Of a stretch of DNA of 13,300 nucleotides, positions 1-8,841 are shown in pieces. Below the pieces are notes generated by a model. It was given only the letters and a program-made list of their open reading frames with translations, was not told the origin of the DNA and ran no database searches. The number at the start of each line of letters is the position of its first letter. The first letter of the stretch is position 1. Source of the DNA: Cylindrotheca closterium (lineage: Eukaryota; Bacillariophyta; Bacillariophyceae; Bacillariales; Bacillariaceae); NCBI GenBank assembly GCA_933822405.4, contig CAKOGP040001930.1, forward strand, positions 1 to 13,300. The letters run 5' to 3'. The position numbers and the translations under genes are program-made.

Positions 1-345
1 CAATAATTGCTCTTCAGCTGGTTTTGTCTCTGTATGATGTTTTGTACCTTTGTTATCACGCCTTGTTTGTGGCATGATTGCTGGAAATTATGAAAAAGTA
101 TTGGAGTTTTAGCAACTAGTCTCCGATCGTGTTTTCATTCTGTTGAGCGATATAATTTCGTGCCGACTGCAATGCTGTCAGTCCCAGGAAAGTTCAATTT
201 TGTGGGTTTGCATATCACATGCGTCTGGTGCGCGTTTCAAGCAAACCCAAGAATGCCGTTGGTTTCAAGTTACCTAAAAACTGAGAACCTGGAAACGTAA
301 GTTCGCGCTCACAAATTTTGGTCTGATTCCTCCGGACTATAAACA
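1..345. other. Non-coding leader with no recognised feature
   Basis: No open frame with coding character, RNA gene or clear repeat is visible on either strand. The last part is the presumed 5' flank and promoter of the HARBI1-like gene that starts at 346. I could not find a terminal inverted repeat for that gene's parent transposon here. Confidence 0.5.
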
Positions 346-1260
346 ATGCAGCAAACACAGCAAGGTCATCATGTGGTACGGGTCCCACCATTTAGTCCAG
401 CCCAGTTCAAAACCATTGCGATTGCCACGTTACGCACTCCAAACCAAAAAAAGAACTGGATGTATACCGACCAATCACAAGCAAGAACGTGGGCATGCTT
501 CTTTGGCACTTCGCTCGAGGTAGCTAGTAACATTTGGAACAGACTAGCTGAAAGCAACAAAATTCCCAAGGGTGGTGCCCCACGTCATCTTCTATATGCT
601 TATGCTGGCGATGACGCCAATGCAAAGATGGTTAGTTGCAGTGCAAATACATTTTGTAAATGGGCTTGGATTTTCATTCCTCTTGTGCATGACCTACACC
701 ACCAGGTGATTCGGATGGATCTCCGACTGATTGGATGGAACAAGTTGGTCACAATGGCTTCAATTGTCTACGATGCTACTACGTTTGGGTGCTTTGATAA
801 GTGGCCGTTTGACAGTAAAATGTGGGATGTTAAACGCCACAAAGCAGGCCTCAAGTATGATGTTGCTAGCTCTATTCACAACGGCTACATTGTCCATTGG
901 AGCGGTTGGCACAAGGGTGGCAAGTCGGATATAAAGATTTTCCGAGAGGAGCTGAAGTCAAAATTGGACGCAGGCAAATGTGTCGAGGCTGATGCTGGGT
1001 GTTCAGGCGAATGCTGTTTGAAGAATCCTCAAGTCGCCAAATCGCGTCGGGCAAAGCAGCAAAAGGGTGTTGTTCGTGCAAGACAAGAATGTGTCTTTTG
1101 CAAGATGAAAAAGTTCCAATCATTGCGAGGTATTTGGATCCATAACTATGATAAGCATACGTTTGCGGTAGGTGCTGTCCTGGTATCAATACAAATTGGT
1201 TTAGAGCTTGGAACTGTGAAATTTTGGGATATACCTGACTATGAAGCCGAGTACTTCTGA
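346..1260 (+). CDS. HARBI1-like DDE nuclease (PIF/Harbinger transposase-derived)
   Basis: This intronless ORF of 304 residues starts at an ATG in context AACAATG and ends in TGA. It resembles the DDE_Tnp_4 / HARBI1 family, nucleases that cut DNA at transposon ends. The core shows the expected catalytic acidic residues in order: D143 in YDATTFG, D216 in VEADAGCSG, and E248 in ARQEC, followed by the family-typical KxKKFxxLRG stretch. Between the first two lies the characteristic W-xx-KRHKAGLKYDVA segment (about 160-174) and a KSDIKIFREEL helix (193-203). Residues 40-70 could form a DNA-binding helical region. A cysteine group (C219, C223, C224, C249, C252) is unusual, because the second-D motif normally reads DxGY. 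No frame break is present, so it may be an active transposase, a recent copy or a domesticated host gene. The fold assignment comes from motif recognition, not a search. It lies 354 bp upstream of the tandem TIR element. Confidence 0.8.
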   Translation: MQQTQQGHHVVRVPPFSPAQFKTIAIATLRTPNQKKNWMYTDQSQARTWACFFGTSLEVASNIWNRLAESNKIPKGGAPRHLLYAYAGDDANAKMVSCSANTFCKWAWIFIPLVHDLHHQVIRMDLRLIGWNKLVTMASIVYDATTFGCFDKWPFDSKMWDVKRHKAGLKYDVASSIHNGYIVHWSGWHKGGKSDIKIFREELKSKLDAGKCVEADAGCSGECCLKNPQVAKSRRAKQQKGVVRARQECVFCKMKKFQSLRGIWIHNYDKHTFAVGAVLVSIQIGLELGTVKFWDIPDYEAEYF

Positions 1261-1359
1261 GAAACGGATCCAGAACTTTAGCCCCATAGCATAATGATGT
1301 AGCTGGTGTCAGAACCTGTACTGTGCTCTTATAACATTGTGTTTCTGGCCTCGCTTGAG

Positions 1360-1499
1360 TTTGACGCGGGATTGACGCAACTGCATCTGTTTGACGTGGG
1401 ATTGGCGCAACTTAACACGGGATTGACGCACTTGTGTCAAAAATGTCAAATTGACGCAAATTGACGCGGGGCATGCCCGTTTTGCGTCAAATTGACGCA
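1360..1499. repeat. TTGACGC motif cluster with hairpin
   Basis: Exact TTGACGC occurs at 1361, 1372, 1423, 1451, 1461 and 1492, an inverted GCGTCAA lies at 1484-1490, and one-mismatch forms are at 1391 and 1402. The segments 1360-1389 and 1390-1419 form an imperfect 30-bp tandem pair. TTGACGC at 1461-1467 pairs with GCGTCAA at 1484-1490 around an internal self-complementary GGGCATGCCC (1469-1478). It could be the subterminal array of a transposon, perhaps that of the preceding HARBI1-like gene, or a regulatory cluster. Neither is proven. The rest of 1261-1613 shows nothing else recognisable. Confidence 0.65.
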
Positions 1500-1613
1500 C
1501 GGGGCTATCACAGTGCGCCCGCGCTAAAATAGCAACGGACACTTCACGTTTTCAACGAAAAAAAACAATTAACGGACATTTCAATTGCGTGCGTTGCACG
1601 TTGTGGTGCGTTC

Positions 1614-1616
1614 CAG
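1614..1616. repeat. Candidate target-site duplication CAG (left)
   Basis: CAG precedes GAACACCC here, and CAG also follows the inverted terminus at 8858-8860. The longer string TTCCAG occurs at both edges (1611-1616 and 8855-8860), but on the right it overlaps the terminal repeat, so the exact boundary and duplication length are ambiguous. Confidence 0.5.
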
Positions 1617-1632
1617 GAACACCCGGCAAATG
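1616..1632 (+). repeat. Left terminal inverted repeat
   Basis: GGAACACCCGGCAAATG is the perfect reverse complement of 8842-8858. The same left-terminus sequence recurs at the start of each tandem unit (3396, 5176, 6956), where it is internal to the block. Confidence 0.85.
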
Positions 1633-1823
1633 TTCAGACCGAGTATTTTCGGGACACTGATCGCAAAGTTTGACGTGCTCGTGCCCGGAGATATAAAATT
1701 ATATTTTTAGCTTCGAAAAATCTATGTTATTTCCCTTTAACTATTAATGACATATTATTATGTGATGATTTATCAAATAAGGACTTATGGACACAGATGA
1801 CCGATTGGTCATTGTGACTTTTT

Positions 1824-1988
1824 CTGAGTTATAACTCAGATCACAACGGAATCCTGAGTTATAACTCACGGCGTTGAGTTATAACTCAAACGTGTGAGTA
1901 CGTGTGAGTTATAACTCAAACGTGTGAGTTTTTACTCAAACGTGTGAGTTTTTACTCAAACGTGTGAGTTATAACTCAAACGTACTCA
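1824..1988. repeat. Left subterminal palindromic array, unit 1
   Basis: A mostly 20-bp-spaced array with consensus CGTGTGAGTTATAACTCAAA. The core GAGTTATAACTC is a perfect palindrome, and two of the motifs carry GAGTTTTTACTC instead. The first motif is an 18-bp perfect palindrome (1823-1840). The array's orientation is the reverse complement of the array at 3165-3286, so the two arrays face each other across the gene fragment, as expected of binding sites recognised at both ends of a transposon. Confidence 0.9.
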
Positions 1989-2281
1989 GAAAATGTCAGG
2001 GGGATGATGTTCTCCAATGGGGGAAGGGCAGCTTCAAGCGAGATGCAACACAGACTCCAAAGAAAACCACGAGTATAAGTAACGTGCTCGGCTTCACCAT
2101 GAAACTTTTAATTGTTGATTGAAGTGCTTTTTATTATTTTGGACGACAGGTTCAAATATTCGAGAGACAAACATCAAAAAATGCAGTTGTTGGAACAGTC
2201 CAATTCCAAATGATTAAAGGTCACCCTCTCTTTGAAATAGGATAATTTACCACATATCTAATACAATTTTACTACTACTTG

Positions 2282-3166
2282 CTAGTCCTCAGACATCGGC
2301 GATTCTTCCTCCTGCTTCTTTGTTTCCTCCTCCTTTTTGGCCATTGCTACTTTCATGCGTTGTTCATAGAGCAACAAGTTTTCTTTCTTTTTCTCTTTCT
2401 TTTCTTCCTTCTTCAACTTCGCCAGCTTGTTCATTCTTTTATCCTCCAGACAGTTGCGGTACTTTTGAAATCTAATTTCTTGTTGAATCCGCTCTCTGAA
2501 TTTTCGTTTTTTGAATGGGTGGTATTCAACCCTAGTTTCTTGAAACTCCGATGCTGTGAGGCCAACATGATTTTTTTCTGTTTTGCCCTTGTCAAATAAA
2601 ACTTGAGCTCGCCACGTGCGTTATGGGTGGGTTGTTGGGTGCTTGGCCAGGTCATCAGCCTAAATCAAATCTTCCTGTAACGGTTTGTCTCTTGCCTTGT
2701 CATGAGCATTGCGCAAGGTCGTCCATGGCAATGTCAGAATTTTTAGTAGAAATAACAGGTTGAGTGTAGTTTTTTTTTCATTAGCAGAATCAAGCACAGC
2801 AAACGCAACAGCACGAGCGTCGTTCACCACAGCATCGTTTGGCCCTCCCTTGGCTTGAAGTTCCGTTGCCAGCTGCGTCTCCGTGTTTGCTGACATGTCA
2901 ACTTCCCGTTCATGCAGCAAATCAACGTATTCTTTCCAACCAAAACCCTTTCTTCTGACCTTGTCGGTGAGGAAGCGGCTGAAAGTCTCTCTCCTTTCAC
3001 CTCCTGCCTCGCCGTAGAACTCGTTTTTGTCCCAATGATGTTGCGTGACAAGTTCTTTTATAGGGTTTGGATCTGGAAAAGTACAGGACTGTATCTTTTG
3101 GTGAAAGTAGTCGTTGGTCCGCCAGCTCGAATTTCCAGCAACGGTTTTGGAAAGGGGGAAGCTCGC
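2282..3166 (-). pseudogene. Unidentified gene fragment in unit 1, two in-frame stops
   Basis: One minus-strand frame looks coding through 295 codons but has no ATG at its 5' end, where it runs straight into the right array. The first ATG in frame is at 2896 (MSANTETQ...). The N-terminal part has mixed charged and aromatic residues (e.g. KGFGWKEYVDLLHEREVD). In-frame TAG (2660-2662) and TAA (2621-2623) follow, 12 codons apart. The frame then resumes without shift as a Lys/Glu-rich probable coiled coil (about 110 residues) ending SPMSED and TAG at 2282. A 108-nt GC-AG intron from AAG|GCAAGA to GACAAG|GGC would remove both stops in phase; no standard GT-AG pair does. I do not recognise the family. 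It could be a host gene piece captured by the transposon or a decayed accessory protein. Confidence 0.5.
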
Positions 3167-3286
3167 ACGTTTGAGTAAAATCTCACACGTTTGAGTAAAA
3201 ACTCACACGTTTGAGTTATAACTCACACGTTTGAGTTATAACTCACACGTTTGAGTTATAACTCAAACGTGTGAGTTATAACTCAA
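3165..3286. repeat. Right subterminal array with 56-bp perfect palindrome, unit 1
   Basis: Five ACGTTTGAG motifs at 20-bp spacing are followed by one motif in the opposite orientation. Cores are either GAGTTATAACTC or GAGTAAAAACTC. The last motifs form a perfect 56-bp palindrome (3231-3286) centred between 3258 and 3259, able to form a cruciform or a long hairpin. Confidence 0.9.
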
Positions 3287-3603
3287 GGATCTCCCAACTT
3301 CAGGATTCCGTCTATTGATATGATTTGGAATTCGAAGTTTCTTAATGACCCTGCGACCATCAAATGACCCTTTGTTATTTACAGAATTAGGATCAGGAAC
3401 ACCCGGCAAATGTTCAGACCGAGTATTTTCGGGACACTGATCGCAAAGTTTGACGTGCTCGTGCCCGGAGATATAAAATTATATTTTTAGCTTCGAAAAA
3501 TCTATATTATTTCCCTTTAACTATTAATGACATATTATTATGTGATGATTTATCAAATAAGGACTTATGGACACAGATGACCGATTGGTCATTGTGACTT
3601 TTT

Positions 3604-3768
3604 CTGAGTTATAACTCAGATCACAACGGAATCCTGAGTTATAACTCACGGCGTTGAGTTATAACTCAAACGTGTGAGTACGTGTGAGTTATAACTCAAA
3701 CGTGTGAGTTTTTACTCAAACGTGTGAGTTTTTACTCAAACGTGTGAGTTATAACTCAAACGTACTCA
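3604..3768. repeat. Left subterminal palindromic array, unit 2
   Basis: Same array as at 1824-1988, 1780 bp downstream, with no difference seen. Confidence 0.9.
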
Positions 3769-4061
3769 GAAAATGTCAGGGGGATGATGTTCTCCAATGG
3801 GGGAAGGGCAGCTTCAAGCGAGATGCAACACAGACTCCAAAGAAAACCACGAGTATAAGTAACGTGCTCGGCTTCACCATGAAACTTTTAATTGTTGATT
3901 GAAGTGCTTTTTATTATTTTGGACGACAGGTTCAAATATTCGAGAGACAAACATCAAAAAATGCAGTTGTTGGAACAGTCCAATTCCAAATGATTAAAGG
4001 TCACCCTCTCTTTGAAATAGGATAATTTACCACATATCTAATACAATTTTACTACTACTTG

Positions 4062-4946
4062 CTAGTCCTCAGACATCGGCGATTCTTCCTCCTGCTTCTT
4101 TGTTTCCTCCTCCTTTTTGGCCATTGCTACTTTCATGCGTTGTTCATAGAGCAACAAGTTTTCTTTCTTTTTCTCTTTCTTTTCTTCCTTCTTCAACTTC
4201 GCCAGCTTGTTCATTCTTTTATCCTCCAGACAGTTGCGGTACTTTTGAAATCTAATTTCTTGTTGAATCCGCTCTCTGAATTTTCGTTTTTTGAATGGGT
4301 GGTATTCAACCCTAGTTTCTTGAAACTCCGATGCTGTGAGGCCAACATGATTTTTTTCTGTTTTGCCCTTGTCAAATAAAACTTGAGCTCGCCACGTGCG
4401 TTATGGGTGGGTTGTTGGGTGCTTGGCCAGGTCATCAGCCTAAATCAAATCTTCCTGTAACGGTTTGTCTCTTGCCTTGTCATGAGCATTGCGCAAGGTC
4501 GTCCATGGCAATGTCAGAATTTTTAGTAGAAATAACAGGTTGAGTGTAGTTTTTTTTTCATTAGCAGAATCAAGCACAGCAAACGCAACAGCACGAGCGT
4601 CGTTCACCACAGCATCGTTTGGCCCTCCCTTGGCTTGAAGTTCCGTTGCCAGCTGCGTCTCCGTGTTTGCTGACATGTCAACTTCCCGTTCATGCAGCAA
4701 ATCAACGTATTCTTTCCAACCAAAACCCTTTCTTCTGACCTTGTCGGTGAGGAAGCGGCTGAAAGTCTCTCTCCTTTCACCTCCTGCCTCGCCGTAGAAC
4801 TCGTTTTTGTCCCAATGATGTTGCGTGACAAGTTCTTTTATAGGGTTTGGATCTGGAAAAGTACAGGACTGTATCTTTTGGTGAAAGTAGTCGTTGGTCC
4901 GCCAGCTCGAATTTCCAGCAACGGTTTTGGAAAGGGGGAAGCTCGC
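4062..4946 (-). pseudogene. Unidentified gene fragment, unit 2 copy
   Basis: Same sequence as the unit 1 fragment, with the same missing start and the same in-frame TAG (4440-4442) and TAA (4401-4403). Confidence 0.5.
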
Positions 4947-5066
4947 ACGTTTGAGTAAAATCTCACACGTTTGAGTAAAAACTCACACGTTTGAGTTATA
5001 ACTCACACGTTTGAGTTATAACTCACACGTTTGAGTTATAACTCAAACGTGTGAGTTATAACTCAA
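4945..5066. repeat. Right subterminal array, unit 2
   Basis: Same as 3165-3286; the 56-bp palindrome is at 5011-5066. Confidence 0.9.
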
Positions 5067-5383
5067 GGATCTCCCAACTTCAGGATTCCGTCTATTGATA
5101 TGATTTGGAATTCGAAGTTTCTTAATGACCCTGCGACCATCAAATGACCCTTTGTTATTTACAGAATTAGGATCAGGAACACCCGGCAAATGTTCAGACC
5201 GAGTATTTTCGGGACACTGATCGCAAAGTTTGACGTGCTCGTGCCCGGAGATATAAAATTATATTTTTAGCTTCGAAAAATCTATATTATTTCCCTTTAA
5301 CTATTAATGACATATTATTATGTGATGATTTATCAAATAAGGACTTATGGACACAGATGACCGATTGGTCATTGTGACTTTTT

Positions 5384-5548
5384 CTGAGTTATAACTCAGA
5401 TCACAACGGAATCCTGAGTTATAACTCACGGCGTTGAGTTATAACTCAAACGTGTGAGTACGTGTGAGTTATAACTCAAACGTGTGAGTTTTTACTCAAA
5501 CGTGTGAGTTTTTACTCAAACGTGTGAGTTATAACTCAAACGTACTCA
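5384..5548. repeat. Left subterminal palindromic array, unit 3
   Basis: Same array as at 1824-1988, 3560 bp downstream, with no difference seen. Confidence 0.9.
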
Positions 5549-5841
5549 GAAAATGTCAGGGGGATGATGTTCTCCAATGGGGGAAGGGCAGCTTCAAGCG
5601 AGATGCAACACAGACTCCAAAGAAAACCACGAGTATAAGTAACGTGCTCGGCTTCACCATGAAACTTTTAATTGTTGATTGAAGTGCTTTTTATTATTTT
5701 GGACGACAGGTTCAAATATTCGAGAGACAAACATCAAAAAATGCAGTTGTTGGAACAGTCCAATTCCAAATGATTAAAGGTCACCCTCTCTTTGAAATAG
5801 GATAATTTACCACATATCTAATACAATTTTACTACTACTTG

Positions 5842-6726
5842 CTAGTCCTCAGACATCGGCGATTCTTCCTCCTGCTTCTTTGTTTCCTCCTCCTTTTTGG
5901 CCATTGCTACTTTCATGCGTTGTTCATAGAGCAACAAGTTTTCTTTCTTTTTCTCTTTCTTTTCTTCCTTCTTCAACTTCGCCAGCTTGTTCATTCTTTT
6001 ATCCTCCAGACAGTTGCGGTACTTTTGAAATCTAATTTCTTGTTGAATCCGCTCTCTGAATTTTCGTTTTTTGAATGGGTGGTATTCAACCCTAGTTTCT
6101 TGAAACTCCGATGCTGTGAGGCCAACATGATTTTTTTCTGTTTTGCCCTTGTCAAATAAAACTTGAGCTCGCCACGTGCGTTATGGGTGGGTTGTTGGGT
6201 GCTTGGCCAGGTCATCAGCCTAAATCAAATCTTCCTGTAACGGTTTGTCTCTTGCCTTGTCATGAGCATTGCGCAAGGTCGTCCATGGCAATGTCAGAAT
6301 TTTTAGTAGAAATAACAGGTTGAGTGTAGTTTTTTTTTCATTAGCAGAATCAAGCACAGCAAACGCAACAGCACGAGCGTCGTTCACCACAGCATCGTTT
6401 GGCCCTCCCTTGGCTTGAAGTTCCGTTGCCAGCTGCGTCTCCGTGTTTGCTGACATGTCAACTTCCCGTTCATGCAGCAAATCAACGTATTCTTTCCAAC
6501 CAAAACCCTTTCTTCTGACCTTGTCGGTGAGGAAGCGGCTGAAAGTCTCTCTCCTTTCACCTCCTGCCTCGCCGTAGAACTCGTTTTTGTCCCAATGATG
6601 TTGCGTGACAAGTTCTTTTATAGGGTTTGGATCTGGAAAAGTACAGGACTGTATCTTTTGGTGAAAGTAGTCGTTGGTCCGCCAGCTCGAATTTCCAGCA
6701 ACGGTTTTGGAAAGGGGGAAGCTCGC
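5842..6726 (-). pseudogene. Unidentified gene fragment, unit 3 copy
   Basis: Same sequence as the unit 1 fragment, with the same in-frame TAG (6220-6222) and TAA (6181-6183). Confidence 0.5.
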
Positions 6727-6846
6727 ACGTTTGAGTAAAATCTCACACGTTTGAGTAAAAACTCACACGTTTGAGTTATAACTCACACGTTTGAGTTATA
6801 ACTCACACGTTTGAGTTATAACTCAAACGTGTGAGTTATAACTCAA
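6725..6846. repeat. Right subterminal array, unit 3
   Basis: Same as 3165-3286; the 56-bp palindrome is at 6791-6846. Confidence 0.9.
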
Positions 6847-7163
6847 GGATCTCCCAACTTCAGGATTCCGTCTATTGATATGATTTGGAATTCGAAGTTT
6901 CTTAATGACCCTGCGACCATCAAATGACCCTTTGTTATTTACAGAATTAGGATCAGGAACACCCGGCAAATGTTCAGACCGAGTATTTTCGGGACACTGA
7001 TCGCAAAGTTTGACGTGCTCGTGCCCGGAGATATAAAATTATATTTTTAGCTTCGAAAAATCTATATTATTTCCCTTTAACTATTAATGACATATTATTA
7101 TGTGATGATTTATCAAATAAGGACTTATGGACACAGATGACCGATTGGTCATTGTGACTTTTT

Positions 7164-7328
7164 CTGAGTTATAACTCAGATCACAACGGAATCCTGAGTT
7201 ATAACTCACGGCGTTGAGTTATAACTCAAACGTGTGAGTACGTGTGAGTTATAACTCAAACGTGTGAGTTTTTACTCAAACGTGTGAGTTTTTACTCAAA
7301 CGTGTGAGTTATAACTCAAACGTACTCA
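7164..7328. repeat. Left subterminal palindromic array, unit 4
   Basis: Same array as at 1824-1988, 5340 bp downstream, with no difference seen. Together with 8512-8718 it forms the one pair of arrays lying between a left and a right terminus within a single unit. Confidence 0.9.
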
Positions 7329-7621
7329 GAAAATGTCAGGGGGATGATGTTCTCCAATGGGGGAAGGGCAGCTTCAAGCGAGATGCAACACAGACTCCAA
7401 AGAAAACCACGAGTATAAGTAACGTGCTCGGCTTCACCATGAAACTTTTAATTGTTGATTGAAGTGCTTTTTATTATTTTGGACGACAGGTTCAAATATT
7501 CGAGAGACAAACATCAAAAAATGCAGTTGTTGGAACAGTCCAATTCCAAATGATTAAAGGTCACCCTCTCTTTGAAATAGGATAATTTACCACATATCTA
7601 ATACAATTTTACTACTACTTG

Positions 7622-8527
7622 CTAGTCCTCAGACATCGGCGATTCTTCCTCCTGCTTCTTTGTTTCCTCCTCCTTTTTGGCCATTGCTACTTTCATGCGT
7701 TGTTCATAGAGCAACAAGTTTTCTTTCTTTTTCTCTTTCTTTTCTTCCTTCTTCAACTTCGCCAGCTTGTTCATTCTTTTATCCTCCAGACAGTTGCGGT
7801 ACTTTTGAAATCTAATTTCTTGTTGAATCCGCTCTCTGAATTTTCGTTTTTTGAATGGGTGGTATTCAACCCTAGTTTCTTGAAACTCCGATGCTGTGAG
7901 GCCAACATGATTTTTTTCTGTTTTGCCCTTGTCAAATAAAACTTGAGCTCGCCACGTGCGTTATGGGTGGGTTGTTGGGTGCTTGGCCAGGTCATCAGCC
8001 TAAATCAAATCTTCCTGTAACGGTTTGTCTCTTGCCTTGTCATGAGCATTGCGCAAGGTCGTCCATGGCAATGTCAGAATTTTTAGTAGAAATAACAGGT
8101 TGAGTGTAGTTTTTTTTTCATTAGCAGAATCAAGCACAGCAAACGCAACAGCACGAGCGTCGTTCACCACAGCATCGTTTGGCCCTCCCTTGGCTTGAAG
8201 TTCCGTTGCCAGCTGCGTCTCCGTGTTTGCTGACATGTCAACTTCCCGTTCATGCAGCAAATCAACGTATTCTTTCCAACCAAAACCCTTTCTTCTGACC
8301 TTGTCGGTGAGGAAGCGGCTGAAAGTCTCTCTCCTTTCACCTCCTGCCTCGCCGTAGAACTCGTTTTTGTCCCAATGATGTTGCGTGACAAGTTCTTTTA
8401 TAGGGTTTGGATCTGGAAAAGTACTGGACTGTATCTTTTGGTGAAAGTAGTCGTTGGTCCGCCAGCTCGAATTTCCAGCAACGGTTTTGGAAAAGGGGGA
8501 AGCTCGGCTCGGTGAGTAAAATCTCAC
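7622..8527 (-). pseudogene. Unidentified gene fragment, unit 4 copy
   Basis: Same frame as the other copies, with stops at 8000-8002 and 7961-7963. One substitution changes a Cys codon of units 1-3 to Ser (8425). An extra base near 8490 and the altered first array motif change the N-terminal residues and leave the frame open from a GTG at 8527, giving 175 codons before the first stop. There is still no upstream ATG, so I do not take the GTG as a real start. Confidence 0.5.
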
Positions 8528-8718
8528 ACGTTTGAGTAAAAACTCACACGTTTGAGTAAAAACTCACACGTTTGAGTTATAACTCACACGTTTGAGTTAT
8601 AACTCACACGTTTGAGTAAAAACTCACACGTTTGAGTTATAACTCACACGTTTGAGTAAAAACTCACACGTTTGAGTTATAACTCACACGTTTGAGTTAT
8701 AACTCAAACGTGTGAGTT
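8512..8718. repeat. Expanded right subterminal array, unit 4
   Basis: Nine intact ACGTTTGAG motifs at 20-bp spacing follow one degenerate motif, and a final motif is in the opposite orientation. That is five repeats (100 bp) more than in units 1-3. GAGTAAAAACTC and GAGTTATAACTC cores are interspersed. The terminal palindrome is shorter here (8681-8718, 38 bp) because the sequence changes to the unique right end at 8719. Confidence 0.9.
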
Positions 8719-8841
8719 CGAAAATAAAGTTGTTCTGTGAAAATGATATTGTTTAAAAACTGAAATATATTTAAGGCAGGGATCGCCAATTGAAAGACAT
8801 CAGAATTCCCACAGTCGACCCCGCGCGGTACGGATTTTCGT

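Larger units (their letters stand above)
1614..3393. repeat. Tandem unit 1 (1780 bp)
   Basis: First of four head-to-tail units. The only difference from units 2 and 3 that I noticed by eye is G at 1726, where they have A. In order it holds the left terminus, an AT-rich stretch, the left 20-bp array (1824-1988), about 290 bp without a feature that may be the 3' flank of the gene fragment, the minus-strand gene fragment, the right array (3165-3286) and a 107-bp tail (3287-3393). That tail has no inverted terminus. Confidence 0.95.
3394..5173. repeat. Tandem unit 2 (1780 bp)
   Basis: By eye identical to unit 1 apart from A at 3506 in place of G. It joins unit 1 directly at CAGGAACACC with no spacer. 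It has the left terminus but no right terminus. Confidence 0.95.
5174..6953. repeat. Tandem unit 3 (1780 bp)
   Basis: No difference from unit 2 was found by eye. It has the same internal order and the same 107-bp tail without a right terminus (6847-6953). Confidence 0.95.

Noticed and set aside
2279..2599. 106-codon plus-strand Leu/Phe-rich ORF repeated in each unit
   Set aside because: It is the antisense shadow of the Lys/Glu-rich minus-strand coiled-coil segment; its hydrophobicity is a by-product of AAG/GAA codons on the other strand.
2282..3166. Reassigned stop codons (ciliate-type code) to explain in-frame TAG and TAA
   Set aside because: No other gene in the window shows in-frame TAA or TAG, and the other content suggests a standard-code stramenopile; decay or an intron is simpler.
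2912..3178. 88-codon plus-strand ORF in each unit
   Set aside because: Antisense to the coding-like minus-strand frame and ends inside the motif array.
1614..8718. CRISPR-like array
   Set aside because: The 20-bp motifs are directly abutting palindromes without unique spacers, and the context is eukaryotic.
8812..8823. CAGTCGACCCCG shared with 9863-9874, considered as a second element end
   Set aside because: A 12-base match between two places in 13 kb is expected by chance, and the flanks do not match.
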